A DNA stretch of 64,000 nucleotides, taken from Malania oleifera (Eukaryota > Streptophyta > Magnoliopsida > Santalales > Ximeniaceae). The stretch lies in NCBI RefSeq assembly GCF_029873635.1, contig NC_080426.1, positions 53,272,093 through 53,336,092 of the forward strand, read 5' to 3'. Numbering within the stretch: the stretch's first letter is position 1; the number at the start of each line of letters is the position of its first letter. Shown here piece after piece: positions 32,004 through 44,150 of the stretch. Made by a program: the position numbers and the translations under genes. The notes beneath the pieces are model-generated. The model was not told where the DNA came from, searched no databases, and saw only the letters and a list, made by a program, of their open reading frames with translations.

Positions 32004-33564
32004 TCATAGTTGGTATCCGCCGTGCAGGCAAGCAAATTACTCCTGGATGGAGGTCAGGGGTTTATAGCATTTGTGAAAGAAGAATCTGAAAATGAATTAA
32101 AGATTGACAGCACCCCAGTAGTACGAGAATTTTCAGATGTTTTTCAAGAAGAGTTACCTGGATTGCCTCCTGTGCACGAGGTGAATTTTCTTATAGATTT
32201 ACCTCCAAGGACCACGCCGATTTCTAAGGTTCCTTACCGTATGGCTCTAGCTGAATTGGGAGAATTAAAGGAATAGTTGCAAGGCTTGCTGGACAAGAGG
32301 TTTATACGACCTGGTGTATCGCCGTGGGGAGCTCCAATGTTGTTCGTAAAGAAGAAATACGGGTCTATGAGGATGTGTATCGATTACAGATAAATCAACA
32401 AGTTTACTATTAAGAATAAATATCCTCTACCCAGTATAGACAATTTGTTTGATCAGTTCCAGGGTACACGGGTATATTCCAAGATCGGCCTTAGATCCGG
32501 TTATCATCAAGTGAGAGTAAAAGCAGAAGACATCATGAAGACAGCCTTCAGGACCAAGTATGGGCACTATGAATTTCTCGTTATGTCGTTTGTTCTGACG
32601 AATGCCCCAGCCGTGTTCATGGATTTGATGAATAGAGTTTTTCACCAGTATCTTGATCAGTTTGTAGTAGTTTTTATTGATGATGTACTGGTGTACTCAA
32701 GGAGTTTTGAGGAACATGAGGTGCATTTGAGGCTAGTGCTGCAGACACTCGGGGAGGAGAAGCTTTACGCCAAGTTTAGTAAGTGTGAGTTTTGGCTTGA
32801 GAAAGTTGCATTTTTAGGCCATGTGATCTCAGGAGACGGTATAGCAGTGGATCCCAGCAAGATAGATGCGGTGGTAAGTTGGGCCAGGCTGAGGAATGTG
32901 CAGGAAGTCAGGAGTTTCTTGGGATTGGCAGGTTATTATCATCGTTTTGTTGAGGAGTTTTCAGCTTTATCAGGACCTCTCACGTGTTTGAACAGGAAGA
33001 ATTCCATATTTTTGTGGGATGAAGAATGCAAGCAGAGCTTCCAGGAATTAAAGCAGCAGCTCGTCACTACACCAGTACGGACAATTCCATCAAGAGGTGA
33101 TGGTTATGTTATCGATAGTGACGCATCATTGAAAGGTATCAGTTGTGTACTGATGCAACATGGTAGAGTGGTGGCGTATGCGTCCAGGAAGTTGAAAGAA
33201 TATGAAAAGAATTACCCTACTCATGATATGGAATTGGCTGCAGTGGTGCACGCACTAAAGATATGGAGACATTACTTATATGGTGAGAGGTGTGAGATAT
33301 TCTCTGATCATAGGAGTCTAAAGTATTTTTTTCACACAAAAAGAGTTGAACATGCGGCATAGGATATGGTTGGAACTCATTAAGGATTACGACTGTACCA
33401 TCAGTTACCACCCAAGTAAAGCAAATGTGGTGGATGATGCTTTGAGCCGTAAATCAAGAGTTACAGCACAGCTAGCTGCAGTTATTCAGCACCCGATTCA
33501 GATAGACTTGGAAAGACTCGGTGTGGAGTTAATGGAATATGATCCTCGGACGCTTAGTGCTAAT
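32004..33564 (+). pseudogene. Gypsy-2 reverse transcriptase and RNase H
   Basis: RT reads '[18 protein letters not shown]', 'TTPISKVPYRMA', '[20 protein letters not shown]', 'SMRMCIDYR', '[20 protein letters not shown]' and the catalytic '[11 protein letters not shown]' (about 32670-32700). The 305-residue open stretch 32445-33362 carries the palm, thumb, connection and RNase H ('[20 protein letters not shown]', '[20 protein letters not shown]', '[12 protein letters not shown]'). A frameshift near 33340-33360 precedes '[20 protein letters not shown]'. Stops at 32274-32276 and in 'DYR*INK' break the N-terminal part. The sequence is interrupted at 33564 by a solo LTR; integrase resumes at 35905. 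Confidence 0.92.
33560..33564 (+). other. Target-site duplication of solo LTR A, left
   Basis: ctaat; the right copy at 35900-35904 is ctagt. Confidence 0.7.
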
Positions 33565-35899
33565 TGTTAGCTTTGGTGCAATCCCAAAAGGGGGGTGAAT
33601 TGGATATTTAAAATTTATCGCCTAGGTTAAACCAGATAAACAGTATTACTTAACCAAGGGTTTGTTTATGCAAATGTAAACCTAATCATTCACAATATAA
33701 CATACACGTGCAGTAAGTAAATTGCGGAAATGTAAATGAACACGCACGATATGTTATTAAGGTTTGGCCAACAGTGCCTACATTCCCGCCTCTAACTCGC
33801 AAACCAGAGGATTCCACTAATAGCTCACTTAAGGGTGGAGCGGCACCGTTTACAACTAGGTCAAATTAACACAGGGTTGACCTCAACCTTAACCAGGTCA
33901 ATTAGCGGGGCTAACCTCAACCTATATGCCTTAACAGGACGACGCACCTAGCTTTTCTAACCGGGTCTAAGCCAATCCGGGACTCTTCCAGGGCTAGTCT
34001 CCCTCTTCAGGCCCGTGCCTGGAAATACAATAGATTTGAAATATAATCAAATGGTACAGTGATTGTGCTTTCGTGTAAAGAAGATATGTACCCAGTTACG
34101 CACAGTATAATCAATACACTACCAAAAGATAGGATTTGATAAGCTCGATGTAGTCTAAGTGTTTACTCTCAAATATTTACGCAAATATAACAATCAGTGC
34201 GTGAGAGTGTAAATGGTATGATCTTTGTGTCAAAATAATATTTCAGTCACAATGCACAAACAAAGATCACAAGCACACTTCAAATATCTTAAAAAATAAT
34301 ATTTCTCAATATAAACCACAAGAAATATTCAAAGATGGTTTGCAAAAATATTTATTTGATCTTTGTATTAAGAAGATATTCTCAATCAAAAAGTATAGTA
34401 ACAAAGATCTTCAGCACACAAGCAAATATCTCAAAATATTTTTCTCAAGATAAATCACAAGAGATATTTGAAAAACGATTTGTAAAATATTTTCGCAACC
34501 AAAACTCAATATGAATTCTTGAGCATCGCAATGAAAATGCAAAACTCAGAAGCCCAAGGAAGTTTTCCTATGGAAGGCTTATTTATGAAGCCCCCTAGGA
34601 GAACTTGTAGCTTACTCTCTATGAAATATAGATCACAAATAAAACAACCAAAAGAGAGTTTAAGCTAGGTGAGATAAGCACAAGAATACTCTTACAAGGA
34701 GGTATTTGCAATATAAATGAGTAAGAGTAGGAGTTTAAAGCTTGAATATGAAATATGGGCTTTTTGAGATTAAGAGGATTTTGGCTAATTATATTTGCTA
34801 ATCTCTTACTAATTATTCCAAATGAGGGGGTATATATTGACTACCCTTAAAATATAACCGTTCAGGACACATATGGGATTATTAGGAAAGTTTTATTATG
34901 TTTTAACCAAGTTTACCCCATTTAAAAATATTAACCACGTTAAAAATTAAGGGGCAACCCGAGAGGTCCGGTCGACTAAAAAGGTTTCGATCGACCAAGT
35001 CACATATGGTTTGGTCAACCAAGGGACTTTTGAACTGAGGTCTTGGTCGACCAGGAGAGGGCGATTTCCTAATTTTCCGAATTTAGGTCGACCAGGGCAT
35101 TTTAAACTGCCTGGTTCGGTCGACCAGACCGCTGGGAATTCTCCCGAGGACCCTTTGGTCAACCAGGTAGTTGGAGAACAAATGTTCTCGGTCAACCAGA
35201 TGGTCAACTGTTGACCCACGAGGGTTTCGGTCGACCAGGGCCTTTTGAACTACCAGTTTCGGTCGATCAATTGGTCAAACTTTTGACCCCAGGGAGTTTC
35301 GGTCGACCAGGGCCTTTTGAACTACCTTTGCTGGTCAACGGGGTGGTCAAATTTTGACTCAAGGGAGTTTCAGTGGACCAGGGTCTTTTGAACTACCTTT
35401 GCTGATCGACCGGATGGTCAAACTTTGATCCAGGGTGTCTCGGTCGACCAGGCCAAAATGAACTGGCTTGGCTAGTCGACCGAAAGTGCATCGTGTGTGC
35501 ATTTCAGTCCCTTTTCGAAACATATAAGCCCTATTGAAGTGCCTAACAAATATATGTGAAAGTGTGTGTGTCCTAGGGGCACTTGAAGTCCAATTTGAAG
35601 ACACCGAAAAAGTCCGGTGTCGGTCGACCGAAGTCCATCTATGGTCTTGAACTTATCGATCCTACCATGCAGGTAAGGCATTAATTATTACAGACTATGT
35701 TCTCCTAATTACTATTACAGACCTAAATAAATGATTAAATTACAATACAACATAAATAGGGTCTTCAGGTCTTCACTTTATGTGTCGTGTGCGTGCACTA
35801 TAGGATACGTTCGATCGGTCCTGCACACAAACTCATCAAACCATTAAATACTAGAGTATTTGTCATAATCAAAATAGGGTATAACCCATTGGGTCAAGA
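33565..35899 (-). mobile_element. Solo LTR A (SIRE-like family) in Gypsy-2
   Basis: 2335 bp, starting TGTTAGC on the plus strand. It ends ggtcaaga where the family ends ggtcaaca. It carries no PBS, PPT or coding region. The plus-strand start region 'cccaaaaggggggtgaattgg' is the reverse complement of the CACCCCCC tract often seen at the U5 end of SIRE LTRs, so the element is taken to lie on the minus strand. It matches the copies at 40093, 47720 and 52596. It splits Gypsy-2 between RNase H and integrase. Confidence 0.88.
34960..35645. repeat. GGTCGACC array in solo LTR A
   Basis: Many copies of ttcggtcgaccag and variants. Part of it (35221-35503) is organised as four ~71-bp tandem units starting at 35221, 35292, 35363 and 35433. 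In the LTR's own sense the array lies upstream of a TATA-like stretch near 34828-34838. Confidence 0.85.
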
Positions 35900-35904
35900 C
35901 TAGT
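35900..35904 (+). other. Target-site duplication of solo LTR A, right
   Basis: ctagt, one difference from 33560-33564; Gypsy-2 coding resumes directly after it. Confidence 0.7.
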
Positions 35905-37100
35905 CTAGTTGTGTAGCCTACACTTTATGAAATGATTAAAGCTGCTCATAGGGATGATCCGGAAATGGCAAAAGTGATAGCCAGAATACAGGATGGTCAG
36001 GGGGAAGTATTCAGTAATTCTAATGATGGGGCTCTAAGATTTCGCACCAGATTGTGTGTACCTATAGATGACAGCATCAGGAGGACGATTTTAGAGGAGG
36101 CATATAGATCTCTATACACTGTTCATCCTAGAAGTACGAAAATGTATACGGATCTGCGAGAGTATTTCTGGTGGAGTAGCATGAAGAGGGAGATAGTAGA
36201 GTTATTGCAGCAGTGTTTGACGTTCCAGTAGGTTAAGGTTGAGCACTAGAGGTCGGCTGGTCAATTGCAGCCACTTTTCATTCCCAAGTGGAAGTGGGAC
36301 CACTTATCCATGGATTTTGTTACTGGGCTGCCGCCAGCGTTGCATGATCAGAATGTTATTTGGGTGGTGGTTGATAGATTGACGAAGACAGCGCATTTTC
36401 TTCCTATTAAGGTTAGCTACCCTATGAACAAGTTAACAGATATTTACATGCAGGAGATCATTCGACCCTATGGAGTGCCAGTATCCATAGTCTTGGACCG
36501 TGATCCATGTTTTACATCACGGTTCTAGAGGAGCTTACAGGAGGCATTGGGGGCTCAGTTAGCATTCAGTACTGCTTTCCACCCTTAGACCGATGGTTAG
36601 ACTGAGAGAACAATCTAGGTATTGGAAGATATGCTTCGTGTTTGTATGCTAGACTTTGGAGATAGTTGGATTCAGTTTTTTCCGTTAGTTGAATTTGCTT
36701 ATAATAACAGTTATCATACTAGCATCGGCATGGCACCCTACAAGGCATTATATGGTAGGAGATGCCGATCTCCTCTTTTCTGGGATGAAATATGTGAAAG
36801 GCGAGTTTTGGGACCAGAGATAGTTTAGTAGGAGTATGATAAAGTCCGACTTATTCAAGACATGATTAGTGCAGCGCAGAGTTGGCAGAAAAGCTACGCA
36901 GATACTCGCCGCTGAGAACTGAAATTTGAAGTGGGTGATCATGTATTTTTTAGAATAACTCCACTGAAGGGGATCTTGAGATTTGGGAAGAAGGGTAAGT
37001 TGAGCCCTAGGTTTATTGGCCCATTTGAGATACTAGAGAAGGTCGGGTCAGTAGCCTATCGGCTAGCTTTACCGCCATCTCTATTTCGAGTTCATGACAT
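35905..37100 (+). pseudogene. Gypsy-2 integrase
   Basis: Zinc-binding region: 'HPRSTKMYTDLREYFWWSSM' and 'QQCLTFQ', where the second Cys of the CxxC pair is Phe. Core: 'WDHLSMDFVTGLPPALHDQN' (first Asp), 'VPVSIVLDRDPCFTSRF' (second Asp) and a broken 'TDG*TERTI' (Glu). It continues with 'MAPYKALYGRRCRSPLFWDE' and the C-terminal 'KLSPRFIGPFEILEKVGSVA'. Stops occur at 36229, 36247, 36526, near 36586, 36598 and 36616, and in tandem near 36826-36831. The integrase would have joined element cDNA to the genome. Confidence 0.9.
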
Positions 37101-37350
37101 ATTTCTATGTTAAGGAAATATGTCCCAGATGCTTCCCATATCATCAACCATGCGGAACTAGAAGTCAGTGAAACTTTAGCATATGAAGAAGCTCTAGTAC
37201 AGATCCTAGATAGGAAAGAACAGGAATTGCGCAATAAGAAGATGCAGTTGGTAAAAGTCTTGTGGAGGAATCACGTAATAGAAGAGGCTTCGTAGGAGCT
37301 TGAAAGCGAGATTAGACAGAAATATCCCCACTTGTTTAGTGGGTCATAGC
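37101..37350 (+). pseudogene. Gypsy-2 integrase C-terminus and chromodomain-like tail
   Basis: After a frameshift near 37110 the reading continues with 'LRKYVPDASHIINH', 'YEEALVQILDRKEQELRNKK' and 'VKVLWRNHVIEEAS*ELESE', ending 'IRQKYPHLFSGS'. The pattern VKVLW.NH...EATWE.E is the chromodomain seen at the end of chromovirus integrases; its second Trp position is a stop here. Chromodomains guide integration toward marked chromatin. Confidence 0.82.
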
Positions 37351-37611
37351 AATGATGTATAATTAAAGTAATAGTAATTTTATTTTGTTTAACATAGTGG
37401 AATTGTAATGTGGTGTATAGAATAGGTAGTATTTTGGTTTTGGGGGAATTTTCTTTTATACTTGTAATCTTCCAAAAATACCCATGTAACCACGGTATTC
37501 CTCCACCATAAGTGAGGGTAGGTAATAAAATAAGTAAACCCTTTTCCTTTACTGGATGATGGAATGTATAGATAGAGATACAGATAGTAAATTTTGAGAA
37601 CGAAATTTTAT

Positions 37612-37624
37612 AAGGGGGAGAGAA
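37612..37624 (+). other. Gypsy-2 polypurine tract
   Basis: aagggggagagaa directly before the 3' LTR. Confidence 0.9.
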
Positions 37625-38869
37625 TGTAATGACCCAAAGGATAATAGTATTTAAATAATAACGAGGAAGAGAAATGGAAACAGTAACAGAAGGAGACAAC
37701 CAACTTTATTGACGACGACAAACGGAAAAGGAGGCAGCCAACTTCGTTGACGATGACGAACGCGAATGACATTGCATTTTGGAGGAATTAATTCCAAGAA
37801 AAATTCCTAGGCCTCGTCAACGAACGCAGGGGCTTCATCGACGAGGGTACAATAGGACCTCATCTACGAGGGTGAGCTTCATCGACGAGAAGATACCGAG
37901 AGGAGTTTTTGGATGGACTGAAATTCGTCGACGAAGGAGGGAGTTTGTTGATGAAATTATTGAAGAACTTATCGACGAGGTGACGTGGCTCGTTGATGAA
38001 TCCTGCAGTATAAATAGTGTTTAAACTCATTTTTCACAGAATTTCAGCACCGCTCTTCTTTCTCTCTCTCTCTCTCTCTCCTACGGCCCCTCCCTCTTCT
38101 TTCTTTGATTTCAGCCCCGTCAGTCACCGGATCGGCGATCTGAGGACACCATGACGTTCCTGGCAGAGTTCTCTTAAAGTCTGCAGGAACGGATCATTGG
38201 TGAAACGAAGTTGGAATTCATCCCAAATCTAGGATAAGGCCTTTTATTTAGAATTTGAGTTTCCAGAAGTTGTAAGAATGTAATAGACGTAGAAATATTA
38301 ATGTTTTGTTCTAGAAAATGTGATTTTCTAGGTATTGAGTGGAGAACCCTGTGGGTGTTGGACCCGTTACAGTAGGAGGGTTTAACAGAAATCAGGTAAG
38401 GGAAATATACTTTGCTAGGTTATTTAAGTATGTTTTCAATATAAAATTATAAATATTTGACCAGAGTATTGTTTACAGTAGAGACTTATATAATTTATCA
38501 AATGTGATTAATTTGTTTTAAAATTACTGTGTGGCTTGAGAATATAAATATAGTACAGAAACATGCTCTATAGTATTTTTCAGAGATGTGTTTTACAGAA
38601 TATATAGATAGTAAATATATTTTATAGCAATTACAGAAATACCATGATTATACATTTTTATAGTACCATGACATATAGATTTACAGTTAATTATAAAAAG
38701 ATAGTTGATATTGATACAGTTTTCTACAGCGTCATGGTTTATACAGTTATTACAGAATCATGGTAAAACAGATAGTTGTATATAGAGATGTATTATATAG
38801 TATCAGACCTTGTTGGACCATACAGTTTAGAAAGCACGATACCGTAGCTACATATAGTTTATAGAGTGC

Positions 38870-38904
<35 letters not shown>

Positions 38905-39440
38905 CAGTATTTTGAGTAGAAACTTAAAGTACAGAAATGTTAAGCAACAGGTAAAAGATGAGGATTTATATTATTGGTATTGCTCTTTACAGATTCAGTG
39001 TTACATGACTATATAGTAATAGATTTTCACAGTATTGTAACTCATTTGCCACATACTAGTAATAGCATATTTCGTCTTACTGAGCATTGGTTCATCCTGT
39101 TACTTTAACATTTTTCAGGTGATCTAAGTAGGCGAGCAGACCAAGCTCGTAGATAGAGGGGTTATAATACTGCCCTAATAGTAGAGTGTGAGTATATTTT
39201 GGGAGTATTTTTATATAGCCCCCACCAGTTGAGGATATTTGGGGAACAGTCATATATGTATATTTTGGGAAACCTGTTAGCACTCTGGTATTGTATATAA
39301 TTATATATGAGCATGTTTATTTGATTTCTGCTTCTCACTGCTTAGGTGGATGGTTGGGTTTAATCCAGTCTGGTATCAAAGTATTATAAATGTTAGAGTA
39401 TAAAAATAAAAAAAAAATCAGTTAAATAGCAGGTTGTTAC
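37625..39440 (+). repeat. Gypsy-2 3' LTR
   Basis: 1816 bp. It starts TGTAATGACCC and ends ggttgttac; the expected final A is missing or changed, and the next bases belong to Gypsy-1 RT. It lacks the ~245-bp block near 38875 that is present in the 5' LTR. The TA run at 38874-38901 sits exactly at that deletion. TATA box at 38009-38016. Confidence 0.9.
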
Positions 39441-40092
39441 GGATTACTCTTGAATGGATGTCAAGGGAACCTAGCATGTGTGGTGGAGGCACCAAGGGAA
39501 GAATTAAAGCTTGAGGATATCCCAATAGTAAGGGAATTCTCGGATGTATTCCCCAAAAATTTACCTGGGCTACCCCATGATAGCGAAATCGAGATTGCTA
39601 TCGACCTACTACCAGGGACGACACCGATATCCAAAGCTCCATACAGAATGGAACCGGTAGAATTGAAAGAACTGAAGGAACAATTACAAGAGTTGTTGGA
39701 CAAAGGATTCATCAGACCCAGCGTGTCACCATGGGGAGCACTGGTACTATTCGTTAAAAAGAAAGACGGGTTGATGAGAATGTGTATTGATTATTGGGAG
39801 ATAAATAAAGTAACAATTAAGAACAAGTACCCAATACCTCGCATAGATGACTTGTTTGATCAACTCCAAGGAACACAAGTCTTCTCTAAAATTGACTCCC
39901 GAGCAGGGTACCATCAAGTGAAAATCAAATCAGAAGATGTTCCAAATACTGCATTCTGAACGAGATATGGTCACTATGAATTCTTAGTCATGCCATTTGG
40001 ACTGACCAATGCTCCTACTACCTTTATGGACCTTATGAATAGGGTCTTTCATGACTATCTAGATCAATTTGTGGTGGTATTCATTGATGATA
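39441..40092 (+). pseudogene. Gypsy-1 reverse transcriptase, N-terminal part
   Basis: '[20 protein letters not shown]', '[20 protein letters not shown]', '[20 protein letters not shown]', '[20 protein letters not shown]', '[19 protein letters not shown]', a stop after 'NTAF' (39957-39959), then '[20 protein letters not shown]' and the catalytic 'VVVFIDD'. The frame is cut directly after the two aspartates by solo LTR B. The 5' boundary abuts the Gypsy-2 3' LTR. The part of Gypsy-1 between 'GMD' and 'LLLNGCQG' (end of protease and linker) is missing. Confidence 0.92.
40088..40092 (+). other. Target-site duplication of solo LTR B, left
   Basis: gatat, repeated exactly at 42267-42271. Confidence 0.9.
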
Positions 40093-42266
40093 TTGTTAGC
40101 TTTACCGTGATCCCAAGAGGGGGGGTGAATTGGTATTTTTAAAATTTAACCCCTAGGTGTTCCTCCTAACAGTAGTATGTTCACAACCCTATGGTCAATC
40201 TAATGTGAATAATGTAAATATATCAGAAATTAAGAGAAGCAGTTTAATTAATCGCACAAGCACCAGAAAGCAGTAAATAAAGGGTGACACACAGATATGT
40301 TATCGAGGTTCGGCCAACTGCTTACGTTCCTACCTTGGCTAACCAGCACAAGGATTATCACACTAACTTGCTCACTTGAACGGGTGGAGCGGCACCTATA
40401 CAAACCAGGTCAAATTATCACAGGGCTGACCTCAACCTTTACACCAATCCTTTTCGGGCTGGATTATCGCCCCCTCAGGCCACGCCTGGAATCTCTCAGA
40501 TATACAATCAAATGGTACAATATATGGGTGCTTTCACGTAAAGCAGATTTCTACCACAAATGCGCACAAACACAAATACCATAGATGATTTAAAATGTAA
40601 GCTCTGTGTGGTCTAGATATTTCAACTCTCAAATATGTTTTCTATCAGTGTAGTAAGTACGTGAGAGTGTCAAACAAGCAATCTGTGTATCTCAAAGTAT
40701 TTCAATCAAATGTGTCCATACAGAATATCAAATAAGCCTCAAGAATATCAATCAATAGAATATCTCAATCATGGGAGTATGTATATGCTTGGATTGCAAA
40801 ATATATAGGATCTTTGTTTTCAGCAAAAATATTTAAGTGAATAAATATTGCAACAAAGATGTTTCACCTCAAACACAAATATCTCCTCAAATGGTTTTCA
40901 AAATAAAGAGCAATAGATATTTGTAAATGGTTTTGAAAATATTTCGCAACCAAAAGCAAAAATGAGCTTCTTAAGATATTGCAACAAATATGCAATCTCA
41001 GAAGATCTAGTAAAGTCTTCTCAAGATAAACTTATTGGCTAAGTCCCCTAAGAATCCTTTTGATTCAGCTCTCAATAAAAATAGATCAATCTTACAACCA
41101 AGAGAGAGCAAACCTTCCTATCTAAACACTCAAGAATATTTACAAATGATTTTACGAGTATTGAATGTAAGATAGAGTGTATGGAAGAGTATAAGCAAAT
41201 CGGAATCAAAAGAGAGTATTTTTTCTTGAGAGAAATTTTCTTAATCTTTTTTCTAATCAATGCTTAATCCACCAAATGAAAGAATATATATAGACATACC
41301 AAAGTTTTTGACCGTTGGGGACCTATTAGGGATTGTTAGAAAAGATTAAAGACATTTAAATCAATTTAACCCTATTTAAAAATATTTAACCCGCGGTAAA
41401 AATGATGACAACCCGAGAGGTCCGGTCGACTAAAAATATTTCGGTCAACCAAGTCTCAAATGGTTCGGTCGACCAGGAAATATTGAACTAAGGTCTTGGT
41501 CAACTAGGAGAGGGCGATTTCTCAATTTTTTGAGTTTCGGTCGACCAGGGCATTTTGAACTACCTAGTTTGGTCGACCAGACCGCTAGGAATTCTGTTGA
41601 GGACCCTTCGATCGATCAGGTAGTTGGAGAACAAATGTTCTCGGTCGACCAGATGGTCAACTGTTGACCCAGGAGGGTTTCAGTCGACTAGGGCCTTTTG
41701 AACTACCAGTTTCGGTCGACCAATTGGTCAAACTTTTGACCCCAGGGAGTTTTGGTCGACCAGGGCCTTTTGAACTACCTTTGCTGGTCGACCGGGTGGT
41801 CAAACTTGGACCCAGGGTGTCTCAGTCGACCAGGACAAAATGAACTGGCTTGGCTGGTCGACCGAAAGTGCATCGTGTGTGCATTTCAGTCCCGTATTGA
41901 AGCAAACAAGCCCTATTCAAGTGCCTAACAAATATATGTGAAAGTGTGAGTGTCTTAGGGGCACTTGGGGTCCTAGGAAAATCCTAAGGTCTTTCTATGG
42001 TTATTTTTGGTTTGTATTTGGTTTGAGCTTACAAAATAAACCATGCATGTGATGTGTGCTTATTACAAACCGAATACCCTAATTACTATTACAGACAAAT
42101 TTCACTAAAAATTATTACAATTAAGAGCATGAGTTTGTCTTTAAGCTTTGAGCTTTCACGTGCCATTGATGATATGCTAATATGAACCTGCACATGAACT
42201 AGATATTTATTAAATACGAGAGTATTTTTCATTATCAAAACCAGGGCGTGACCTATAAGGTCAACA
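40093..42266 (-). mobile_element. Solo LTR B (SIRE-like family) in Gypsy-1 RT
   Basis: 2174 bp with TGTTAGC...GGTCAACA ends and a perfect 5-bp TSD (GATAT). No internal domain is present, so it is a true solo LTR and the best-defined copy of the family. The GGTCGACC array is at 41410-41880, and an AT-rich TATA-like tract (minus sense) near 41284-41292. Confidence 0.93.
41410..41880. repeat. GGTCGACC array in solo LTR B
   Basis: As in copy A, but the 71-bp unit is present one time fewer (starts at 41673, 41745, 41815). Confidence 0.85.
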
Positions 42267-42271
42267 GATAT
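42267..42271 (+). other. Target-site duplication of solo LTR B, right
   Basis: gatat, identical to 40088-40092; Gypsy-1 RT resumes in the same frame after it. Confidence 0.9.
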
Positions 42272-43194
42272 TTTGATTTATTCAAAAAGCCCCCAGGAAC
42301 ATGAGAACCATTTGAGGCTAGTACTCAAAGTACTAAGAGAAAAGAAACTCTATGCCAAACTTACGAAATTTGAGTTCTGGCTAGAAAGAGTTGCATTCTT
42401 AGGGCACGTTATATCTAAGTACGGTAATTCTATGGACCCAAGTAAAATAGAGGCAGTAATGGATTGGGCAAGACCGAAGAATATTCATGAGATCATGAGT
42501 TTCTTAGGTCTGGTAGGATATTATCGTTGATTTGTGGAAGGGTTTTCTAAAATATCTAGTCCTCTGACGAGATTGACATGAAAGAATGTGAAGTATGAGT
42601 GGACTAATGAATGTAAGCAAAGCTTTCAAGAGATAAAGCAATGACTCATCACTACCCCGGTGCTGACAATTCCATCAGGAGAAGATGATTTTGTGATCTA
42701 CAGTGATGCATCTCGGAAAGGGCTCAGGTGTGTGTTAATGCAATAGGGGAAGGTCATTGCATATGCTTCTTGACAACTCAAGGAGTACGAGAAGAATTAT
42801 CCAGCACACGATTTGGAACTAGTAGCTGTGGTGTTCGCACTAAAGATATGGAGACACTATCTCTATGGTGAAAGGCGTGAGATTTTCACAGACTATAAAA
42901 GTCTCAATTACTTTTTCACGCAAAAGGAATTAAACATGAGATAGAGAAGATGGTTAGAAATAATCAAAGATTATGATTGCACCATTAACTATCACCCGGG
43001 AAAAGCCAACGTGGTAGCAGATGCACTAAGTCGAAAGTTAATGAATGCATTAGTCTCGGCAATGGTGACCCAACATCAAATTATGATGGACCTAGAAAGA
43101 TTTGGTGTGGAAATAGTGGAAGGAAATCATCAAGCTCTCATTGCTAATATCGTAATCCAACAGACCTTACCGGAAAAGATTAAGGTTGCATAAA
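42272..43194 (+). pseudogene. Gypsy-1 RT C-terminal part and RNase H
   Basis: It continues the palm/thumb with '[20 protein letters not shown]', '[18 protein letters not shown]' and '[15 protein letters not shown]', then stops at 42528-42530, 42579 and 42642. RNase H carries 'FVIYSDASRKGLRCVLMQ', '[20 protein letters not shown]' and '[20 protein letters not shown]', followed by '[20 protein letters not shown]', the canonical RNase H end. Further stops in 'ASRQLK' (as TGA) and 'MQ*GK' suggest C-to-T type decay. Confidence 0.92.
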
Positions 43195-44150
43195 TGGAAG
43201 ATGCAGAGCTAGTAAAGATTATGGGTAAGGTATAGAGTGGACTGAAGGGAGACTTTAACATATTTGATGATGGAGTTTTGAGATTCCAAAATAGATTGTG
43301 TGCACAATGACTAAGATATCAAAAGAACAATCTTGGAAGAAGCTCATCAATCTCTTTATACAGTGCATCCGGGAAGCACGAAGATGTATCGGGACTTGAG
43401 AGTGTCTTTTTAGTGGAATAACATAAAGAGGGAGATTGCACAAATTGTGGAACACTGTTGTACATGTCAGCAAGTAAAGGCTAAGCATCAGAGACCAATA
43501 GGACCACTGCAACCACTCCACATTCCTAAGTGGGAGTGGGAGCACATCTCCATGGATTTTGTAATTGGGCTACCTCCAACACTACATGGATAGAATGCCA
43601 TCTAGGTGGTTGTTGATCATCTAACGAAGACTACTCACTTTATTCCAATCAAAGTTAACTACTCTATGACCAAGCTTGCAAAGTTATATGTTCAAGAGAT
43701 AGTTAGACTACATGGCGTGCCCGTGTCTATCATATCAGATCGAGATCTACGATTCACATCACAATTTTGGAAGAGTTTGCAAAGAGCCTTGGGATCACGA
43801 CTTACTTTCAGCACGACATTTCATCCTCAAACTGATGGACAATTGGAGAGAACCATTTAGATATTGGAGGATATGTTGAAAGCTTGTGTATTGGATTTCA
43901 AAGGAAGTTGGATTCAGTATCTGTCGTGGGTTGAGTTCCTCTATAACAATAGTTATCAGTCCAACATAGAGATGGCACCGTATGAAACATTATATGGTCA
44001 AAAGTTCCGATCCCCATTATATTGGGATGAGGTTGGAGAACGAAAAATTTAAGGTACTAAGATTATACAAAGGACCTCTGAGAAAATTAAGCTCATCCGG
44101 GACAAAATAAAAATTGCTCAAAGTTGGCAAAGGAGCTATATGAATACCCG
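43195..44150 (+). pseudogene. Gypsy-1 integrase
   Basis: The zinc-binding region is frameshifted (near 43305-43320) but can be traced: 'LYTVHPGSTKMYRDLRV' with 'HCCTCQQVKAKHQRPIGPLQ'. The core has 'WEHISMDFVIGLPPTLHG' (first Asp), '[20 protein letters not shown]' (second Asp) and '[13 protein letters not shown]' (Glu), so all three catalytic acids are still visible. 'MAPYETLYGQKFRSPLYWDE' follows. Stops at 43591, 43858 and 44050 and a stop-bearing segment near 43600 make it inactive. Confidence 0.9.

Larger units (their letters stand above)
28280..39440 (+). mobile_element. Gypsy-2, chromovirus (Tekay/Del-like) inserted in Gypsy-1
   Basis: LTR-PBS-gag-PR-RT-RNase H-integrase-chromodomain-PPT-LTR in the plus orientation. 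The 3' LTR begins TGTAATGACCC at 37625. The 5' LTR starts within that sequence (aaggataatag), so about eleven terminal bases are missing, together with host Gypsy-1 sequence. A solo LTR (33565-35899) is inserted between RNase H and integrase. It is a distinct family from Gypsy-1: the LTRs do not match, although the proteins are related. Confidence 0.9.
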
